Shown here in pieces: positions 26,001-35,000 of a stretch of 64,000 nucleotides of DNA. The notes beneath the pieces were generated by a model. That model worked only from the letters and a program-made list of their open reading frames with translations, made no database searches and was not told the DNA's origin. The translations under genes were made by a program, and so were the position numbers. The DNA comes from Rariloculus sp965263005 (GTDB lineage: Bacteria; Pseudomonadota; Gammaproteobacteria; Steroidobacterales; Rariloculaceae). The stretch is taken from contig NZ_OZ253579.1 of the NCBI RefSeq assembly GCF_965263005.1, positions 1,550,001-1,614,000 of the forward strand, read 5' to 3'. Numbering within the stretch: the first letter of the stretch is position 1; each line of letters starts with the position of its first letter.

Positions 26001-29000
26001 GCTGCCTCTCTTCGGGCGCGTCGTCGAAGAACGCCAGCGCCAGCACCGGCGCCCGGCCCCCGTCGGGTACCTGCACGGTCACCGGGAGGCTGAACTTCAC
26101 CCGCACCTCGACCCGTTCCCCGCTATTCCACACCTCGTCCGCGCCGGGCCCGGTCACCTCCAGATCCCACACCTCCGTCGTCTCCGGCGCCGAGGTCCGG
26201 CCACTGCCCGTCCGCGACCACGCGCTCGACGACTCCCCGTTGAGCGCCCGCACCTGCACCTGGTACGCGGTGTTCGGCGCAAGCCCCGCGATCGTCGTGC
26301 TGGTGACGCTCCCGGCGTGCGCCCAGTCGTTCCACGCGCCGTTCGAGCCCTCCCGGTAGCGCACGTCGTAGCCGCTGATCGTCTGCCGGCCGCCGAGCCC
26401 GGGCATCGTCCATCTCACATCCAGGCTCGTGTGCGAGCCTGCCGTCGCCGTCACCGCCGGACGCTCGGGCACGGTCGATGAATGGGTGCTCACCGCGGCG
26501 GAGGGGTCCGACCAAGCGCTCGGCGTCTCCCCGTTGAGCGCCCGCACCCGCACCTGGTACTCCGTGCCCGCCGTCAGCCCGGTGATGGTCGTCGTGGTCG
26601 TCGTGCCCGTATGCGTCCAGTCGACAACGGCACTCCACGCATCGGTCGCGCTCGCCCGGCTTTGGTACCGCACTTCGTAGCCGGTGAGCTCCGGACCCCC
26701 GTTCAGCCCCGGCTCGGTCCAGGTCGCGGTCAGGCTCGTCGTCGAGCCCGAGACCGCCGACACCGTCGGCTTCGCCGGCTTGTCCGGCTGCTCGTCCGCG
26801 TCCATCACCGTCACCGTGATCGTCTGGGTCCCCGTCTGCTCCCGGTCGCCCGTGCCGCTGGTCGCCTGCACCGTCACCAGATAGGCGTTGTCGGTGTTCA
26901 CGTCCTGCGCGTCCTCGTAGTTGGGCGCCGTCAGGAACGTCAGCGCGCCGTTCGTCTCGTTGATCGCGAACAGCGCCTGGTCCGCGCCGCCGCTGAGCGC
27001 GTAGCCCGTGATGTCGTCGCCCGTGTCGTCGTCCGACGCTACCACCGTGCCCACCGCCGTCTGGTTCTCCGCCGGAGTGAACGTGTCTGACGAGGTAAAC
27101 GAGGGCGCCATGTTCGCGTCCGGCGCCTCGGTGTCGTCGTTGGCCACCGCCGGGAAGGTGATCGACACGGTGGCGGGGTTGCCGGCGGTGTCGGTCACCG
27201 TCACCGTGGCGCTCGCGGTGTTGGCGTCGGCGGTGTCCGGCGTCCCGCCGATGACTCCGGTGCCGGTGTCGATACCCAGCCCCGACGGCAGCCCCGTGGC
27301 GCTGTATTCGGCGATGTCGGTGTCGGTGGTGCTCGGCGTCATGACGCCAATGGCCACCCCCACCTGCAGGGTGCCCGGCGCCGTGTAGCTCGCCGCCGGG
27401 GCGGTCAGGTCCACCGCCAGCGTGCGCATCACGTCGCTGGGGGAGGTGAGCCCGGTCTTCGAGGCGCTCACCGTCACCGCCACGCTGGCGCCGGTGATGT
27501 AGGCCGCGTTCGCGGGCACGTCCACCGACCAGGCGCCGGCGGCGGCCGAGGTCGCGGTCAACTCCGTCCCGCCGACCGTCACCGTCACCGACACCCCCGC
27601 CTCCGAGCCGGTGTCGCCCGAGATCGTGAACCCGGCGGCCTTCTCGGCGATATTCACCGTGTTGTCGGTGGCGATGGTGTCAAGGTTCAGCGCCAGGGCG
27701 CCGGCCGCCTGCACCGTGACGGTGAACGCCGCGGTGGCCTCGTTGTAGTTGGCGCTCGACGCCGCGGTGGCGGTGATCTCGCAGGCGCCCACCCCCACGA
27801 GCGTCAAGGCGCCGGTGGATGCGTCCACCGTGCACACCGTGGTCGGGGCGGCCGCGTAGGTCAGCGTGGTCTGTACCCCACTCGGCGCCGTCACCGCCGG
27901 GGCGGTCCCGCCGAAGGCGACCGAGGCGGAGCTGTAGGCGAACCCCGTCAGCGTCTGGGCCCCCTTGGCTACCGCGGGGAAGGCGATCGACACGGTGGCG
28001 GGGTTGCCGGCGGTGTCGGTCACCGTCACCGTGGCGTCGGCGGTGCTCACGTCGGCGGTGTCCGGCGTCCCGCTAATGACTCCGGTGCCGGTGTCGATGC
28101 CCAGCCCCGACGGCAGCCCCGTGGCGCTGTATTCGGCGATGTCGGTGGCGGTGGTGCTCGGCGTCATGGCGCCGATGGCCACCCCCACCTTCAGGGTGCC
28201 CGGCGCCGTGTAGCTCGCCGCCGGGGCGGTCAGGTCCACCGCCAGCGTGCGCATCACGTCGCCGGGGGAGGTGAATCCGGTCTTCGAGGCGGACACCGTC
28301 ACCGCCACACTGGCGCCGGTGAGGTAGGCCGCGTCCGCGGGCACGGCCACCGACCAGGCGCCGCCGGCGGCCGAGATCGCCGTCAACTCCGTCCCGCCGA
28401 CCGTCACCGTCACCGACACCCCCGCCTCCGAGCCGGTGTCGCCCGAGATCGTGAACCCGGCGGCCTTCTCGGCGATATTCACCGTGTCGTCACCGGCGAT
28501 GGTGTCGAGGTTCAGCGCCAGGGCGCCGGCCGCCTGCACCGTGACGGTGAACGCCGCGGTGGCCTCGTTGTAGTTGGCGGCGCCTGCCGCGGTGGCGGTG
28601 ATGTTGCAGGCGCCCACCCCCATCAGCGTCAAGGCGCCGGTGGACGCGTCCACCGTGCACACCGTGGTCGGCGTGGCCGAGTACGACAGGGTGGTCTGGA
28701 CCCCGCCCGGCGCCGTCACCGCCGGGGCGGTCCCGCCGAAGGCGACCGAGGCGGAACTGTAGGCGAACCCCGTCAGCGTCTGGGCCCCCTTGGCCACCGC
28801 CGGGAAAGTGATCGACACGTCCACGCTGTTGCCGGCGGTGTCGGTCACCGTCACCGCCGCGCTGGCGGTGTTGGGGTCGGCGGTGTCCGGCGTCCCGCTG
28901 ACGACCCCTGTGCCGGCGTCGATGCCCAGCCCCGACGGCAGGCCCGTGGCGCTGTAGGAGGCGATGTCGGTGGCGGTGGTGCTCGGCGTCATGGCGCCGA

Positions 29001-32000
29001 TGGCCACCCCCACCTGCAGCGACGAGGGCGCCGTGTAAGTCGCCGAAGGCGCCGTCAGGTCCACCGCGAGGGTGCGCGTCACGTCGCTCGGCGGCGTGTA
29101 CCCGGTCTTGCTCGCGCTCACCGTCACCGCCACGCTCGTGCCGGTGAGGTAGGCCGCGTCCGCGGGCACCGCCACCGACCAGGCGCCGCCGCTGTCCGAG
29201 GTCGCGGTCAGCGGCGTGCTGCCCACCGTCACGGTGACACTCACCCCGCTCTCGGTGCCGGTGTCGCCGCTGATCATGAACCCCGCCGCCTTCTCGGCGC
29301 TGTTGACCGTGTCGTCACCGGCGATGGCGTCGAGGTTCAGCGCCAGGGCGCCGGCCGCCGCCACCGTGACGGTGAACGCCGCGGTGGCCTCGTTGTAGTT
29401 GGCGCTCGACGCCGCGGTGGCGGTGATCTCGCAGCTTCCCACTTCCTCGAGCGTCAGGGCGCCCGTGGACGAGTTGACCGTGCACACGTCCGAGGGCGTG
29501 GCCGAATAGGACAGGGTGGTCTGGACCCCGCCCGGCGCCGTCACCGTCGGGGCGGTCCCGCCGAAGGTGACCGAGGCGGAGCTGTAGACGAACCCCGTCA
29601 GCGTCTGGGCCCCCTTGGCCACCGCCGGGAAAGTGATCGGGACGTCCACGGTGTTGCCGGCGGTGTCCTTCACGGTCACCGTGGCGCTCGCCGTGCTCGC
29701 GTCGGCGGTGTCCGGCGTCCCGCTGATGACCCCGGTGCCGGTGTCGATGCCCAGCCCCGACGGCAGACCCGTGGCGCCGTAGGAGGCGATGTCGGTGGCG
29801 GTGGTGCTCGGCGTCATGGCGCCGATGGCCACCCCCACCTTCAGCGTGCCCGGCGCCGTGTAGCTCGCCGCCGGGGCGGTCAGGTCCACCGCGAGGGCGC
29901 GCGTCACGTCGCTCGGCGGCGTGTACCCGGTCTTGCTCGCGCTCACCGTCACCGTAACGCTGGTGCCGGTGATGTAGGTCGCGTTCGCGGGCACGTCCAC
30001 CGACCAGGCGCCGCCGCTGCCGGAGGTCGCCGTCAGCGGCGACTCCGTACCGATGGTGACGCTCACCGTCACCCCCGCCTCCGAGCCGGTGTCGCCGCTG
30101 ATCACGAATCCGGCGGCCTTCTCGGCGATGTTCACCGTGTTGTCGGTGGCGATCGCGTCGAGGTTCAGCGCCAGGGCGCCGGCCGCCTGCACCGTGACGC
30201 TGAAGGAGGCGGTGGCCTCGTTGTAGTTGGCGCTCGACGCCGCGGTGGCGGTGATCTCGCAGGCGCCCACCCCCACGAGCGTCAGGGCGCCGGTGGACGC
30301 GTCCACCGTGCACACCGTGGTCGGCGTGGCCGAGTACGACAGGGTGGTCTGGATCCCGCCCGGCGCCGTCACCGCCGGGGCGGTCCCGCTGAAGGCGACC
30401 GAGGCGGAGCTGTAGGCGAACCCCGTCAGCGTCTGGGCCCCCTTGGCCACCGCCGGGAAGGTGATCGACACGTCCACGGTGTTGCCGGCGGTGTCGGTCA
30501 CCGTCACCGCCGCGCTGGCGGTGTTGGGGTCGGCGGTGTCCGGCGTCCCGCTGACGACCCCTGTGCCGGCGTCGATGCCCAGCCCCGACGGCAGGCCCGT
30601 GGCGCTGTAGGAGGCGATGTCGGTGGCGGTGGTGCTCGGCGTCATGGCGCCGATGGCCACCCCCACCTGCAGCGACGAGGGCGCCGTGTAAGTCGCCGAA
30701 GGCGCCGTCAGGTCCACCGCGAGGGTGCGCGTCACGTCGCTCGGCGGCGTGTACCCGGTCTTGCTCGCGCTCACCGTCACCGTAACGCTGGCGCCGGTGA
30801 TGTAGGTCGCGTTCGCCGGCACACCCACCGACCAGGCGCCGGCGGCGGCCGAGGTCGCGGTCAGCGGCGTGCTGCCCACCGTCACGGTGACACTCACCCC
30901 GCTCTCGGTGCCGGTGTCGCCCGAGATCGTGACCCCGGCGGCCTTCTCGGCGATATTCACCGTGTCGTCACCGGCGATGGTGTCGAGGTTCAGCGCCAGG
31001 GCGCCGGCCGCCGCCACCGTGACGGTGAACGCCGCGGTGGCCTCGTTGTAGTTGGCGCTCGACGCCGCGGTGGCGGTGATCTCGCAGCTTCCCACTTCCT
31101 CGAGCGTCAGGGCGCCCGTGGACGAGTTGACCGTGCACACGTCCGAGGGCGTGGCCGAGTACGACAGGGTGGTCTGGACCCCACTCGGCGCCGTCACCGT
31201 CGGGGCGGTCCCGCCGAAGGTGACCGACGCGGAGCTGTAGACGAACCCCGTCAGCGTCTGGGCCCCCTTGGCCACCGCGGGGAAGGTGATCGAGGCGTCG
31301 GCGGCGTTGCCGGCGGTGTCCTTCACGGTCACCGTGGCGCTCGCCGTGTTCGTGTCGGCGGTGTCCGGCGTCCCGCTGATCGCGCCTGTCGTGGCGTCGA
31401 TGCCCAGCCCCGACGGCAGGCCCGTCGCGCTGTAGGAGGCGATGTCGGTGGCGGTGGTGCTCGGCGTCATGGCGCTGACGGCCACCCCCACCTTCAGCGA
31501 CGAAGGCGCCGTGTAACTCGCCGCCGGCGCCGCGAGGTCCACCTCGAGCGTGCGCGCAACCTCGCTCGGAGCCGTGAACCCGGTCTTGGCGGCGCTCACT
31601 GTCACCGCCACGCTGGCGCCGGTGATGTAGGCCGCGTTCGCCGGCACGGCCACCGACCAGGCGCCGCCGCTGCCGGAAGTCGCCGTCAGCGGCGACTCCG
31701 TACCGATGGTGACGCTCACCGACACCCCCGCCTCCGAGCCGGTGTCGCCGCTGATCGCGAATCCGGCGGCCTTCTCGGCGATGTTCACCGTGTCGTCACC
31801 GGCGATGGTGTCGAGGTTCAGCGCCAGCGCCTCGACCGCCTGCACCGTGACGGTGAACGCCGCAGTGGCCTCGTTGTAGTTGGCGGCGCCTGCCGCGGTG
31901 GCGGTGATCTCGCAGTCGCCCACCCCCACCAGCGTCAGGGCGCCGGTGGACGAGTCGACCGTGCACACGTCCGAGGGCGTGGCCGAATAGGTCAGCGTGG

Positions 32001-35000
32001 TCTGTACCCCGCCCGGCGCCGTCACCGTCGGGGCGGTGTCGCCGAAAGTGACCGAGGCGGAGCTGTAGGCGAACCCCGTCAGTGTCTGGTCCGCCTTGGC
32101 CACCGCGGGGAAGGTGATCGAGGCGTCGGCGGCGTTGCCGGCCGTGTCCTTCACCGTCACCGTGGCGCTCGCCGTGCTCGCGTCGGCGGTCTCCGGCGTC
32201 CCGCTGATCACCCCGGCGCCGGTGTCGATGCCGAGCCCCGACGGCAGGCCCGTGGCGCTGTAGGAGGCGATGTCCGTGGCAGTGGTGCTCGGCGTCATGG
32301 CGCTGACGACCACCCCCACCTGCAGCGACGAAGGCGCCGTGTAACTCGCCGTCGGCGCCGCGAGGTCCACCTCGAGCGTGCGCGCAACCTCGCTCGGAGC
32401 CGTGAACCCGGTCTTGGCGGCGCTCACCGTCACCGCCACGCTCGTGCCGGTGATGTAGGCCGCGTCCGCGGGCACGTCCACCGACCAGGCGCCGCCGGCG
32501 GCCGAGGTCGCCGTCAACTCCGTCCCGCCGACCGTCACCGTCACCGTCGCCCCCGCCTCCGAGCCGGTGTCGCCGCCGATCGCGAACCCGGCCGCCTTCT
32601 CGGCGATGTTCACCGTGTCGTCACCGGCGATGGTGTCGAGGTTCAGCGCCAGGGCGGCGGTCGTCGCTGCCGGTCCTTCACCCAGTTCGTTCACCGCCCG
32701 CACCTGGAAGGTGTGGGCAAGACCGATCGTCAGGTTGACCACCGTGAAGCTGGCGGCATTATCCTCGTTGGCCGCGCTGTCGGGGATGTCCGTCCAGTTT
32801 TCGGGGTAGCTCGGTCCGGTCCGGTACCGGTACTGGTGCTTGGCGATGGCGCTGCCGCCGTCGCCGCCCATCGTCCATGTCAGCTCCACCTGGCCGGTAC
32901 CGGCCGTCGCCGTCAGATCCGTCGGCGCGGCGGGCACCGTGACGACCGCGGTGCGCTGGAACGTCAGCGTCGCGATCGGTTCGGCCGAGAACTTCCCCTT
33001 GCCGAGCAGACTCCCGATCCGCTCGTGTGGATCGGTGTCGTCGTTGGTCGTCGAGAACCCGGTTCCTTCCTCGGTGCCGGCGTCGAAGGGGTGAAGCTCC
33101 ACGGTGCGCGACTCGCGCCAGCCGCCCAGGTTGTCGAGCATCGACAGCCCGGAGACGCCCACGAACCAGTCCGGGCTGGGCGCGACCATCGTCAGCAGGG
33201 TGACCCGGGGGTGATCGGTGGTGAGCGTCACCCCCGTCAGGCTCTCCGAGGCAGTCGCGAGAATGGAGTTGTTCGCGCCCTCCAGGACGCTCAGGTGATT
33301 GTCCCCGGCGGCGGCGATCTCCGCCTTGAGCGTGGTCGTGCCGCCTGTTTCCGCCATCGATTCGATGCCCGGGCTTGCCGTTCGAAATGCATCCTCCACG
33401 AAGACCACGTCCGCGTTGTGCACACCGCCCACCAGGCGCGAGAAGTGCGCGCCGCTCGGTACGCCGTCGGGCGTGGCCTCGGTGGTCCACTGGCCCTCGA
33501 AGGTCACGGTGTAGACGGCGCGGGAATGGGTCGCGACCGCCGGGTCCGGCGGGCTTGGCGTCAACGAGTAGTCGATCGGCAACAGCCCGGCCACCGGTTT
33601 GGCGTCGTCCATGCGCGGCGTTGCGAACGTCCAGCCCAAGCTGTTCCTCGCCCGCAATTGGAACTCGTAGGCCTGGTCGTTCTGCATGCCCTCGGTCACC
33701 GTGAAACTCTCGCCGTTCGGGCCGCCGGTCGTGCTCTCGGGAATGCTCGTCCACGCCGTCCAAGGTCGGGTGGCGATGTATTGCTCCCTTGACCGATACT
33801 CGTGCCCGGTGATCGGGCTGCCGCCGTCGAAAATCGGCGCCCGCCAGCGCAGCCGCACCGCGCCGTCGAGGGCATCGGCCCAGAAGTTCGTCGGCGGCGA
33901 CGGTTCCCTCGGTTCGTCGGAGGGATCAATCGACGCGGGGCCCGCGATCCGCCCCACGAGAGCGGTCGTGAGCGGGACGTTGCTCGAGCTGCAGATTTCG
34001 GCGTTCATGTTGCAGCCGGAAGGGCTGGGCAGGGTGATAACCACGTCGTCGTTGCTCTTCGGCGTCGCCGTGTAGTCCCAGAGGTCCGAGCGGCCGTCCA
34101 CCCGGGTGACGGTGTTCCCTGTCAAGTCGACGCTCAGTTGCACGCCCTGCTCAAGCGTTCGGACCGAAGAGATGTCGGCGCTGAAGTGGATACGCACCGT
34201 GAACGCGGTCACTCCGTTGTGCCTTTCCGGAATCTCATCGAACCACGCCGTGAAGGTCGGCGCGTCTGCGTCCAGGATCGTCAACCTCCGCGCGGCCGGA
34301 GCCACGATGCCGGCCGCGCTGACGCTTCCGGACACGGTCACCCGCAGATTCTCCGTCTGGTCGTCGTTGTTGACGGCGGTGACCGTCACGATTCCCGTGC
34401 TCTGCGTCGCGTTCGCGGCGAAACTGAGCGTCGTGTTCGTGCTGAGGCTGAAGTCCGACGCCGTCGCCGGGTCCACCGGCGCCGCCGACACCGTGACGTC
34501 GAAGGCGGTGTCCGACGCCCGCGACACGGTTGCCGTCACGGTGCTCGTGCCGCCGTTCTCGGCGATGGCCCCGGGGGTCAGGACGAGGCTCACCGCCGCC
34601 CGCTCGTCGTCCAGAATCAGGAGGGTGACGTCGTCCGGGTCGGCGATGCTGTCGTTGCCGGTGACGCTCCCCGACACCGTCACCTGTTTGTCCGCCGCCT
34701 TCACGTCGTTGTCGACGGCGGCGACCGTCACGATTCCCGTGCTCTTCGTCGCGTTCGCGGCGAAACTGAGCGTCGTGTTCGTGCTGAGGCTGAAGTCCGA
34801 CGCCATCGCCGGGTCCACCGGCGCCGCCGACACCGTGACGGTGAAAGCGGTGGCCGACGCCGGCGACACGGTTGCCGTCACGGTGGCGGCGGCGCCGTTC
34901 TCCGCGACCGCAGCCGGCTCAAGCCCCAGAAAAACCGACGGGGCGGCGCCCAGCACCCGGCCGTTTACCCGCAACTGCATCACCTTCGGCGTGGTGATCC

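Noticed and set aside
23008..26481. 1,157-codon open frame on the plus strand
   Set aside because: Antisense to the adhesin. Composition is mostly Arg, His, Ala and Val, as expected from the complement of the repeats.
27135..32660. Regular tandem repeats as a CRISPR array
   Set aside because: The period is 825/828 bases, the repeats are coding and continuous with no unique spacers, and no cas gene is near.
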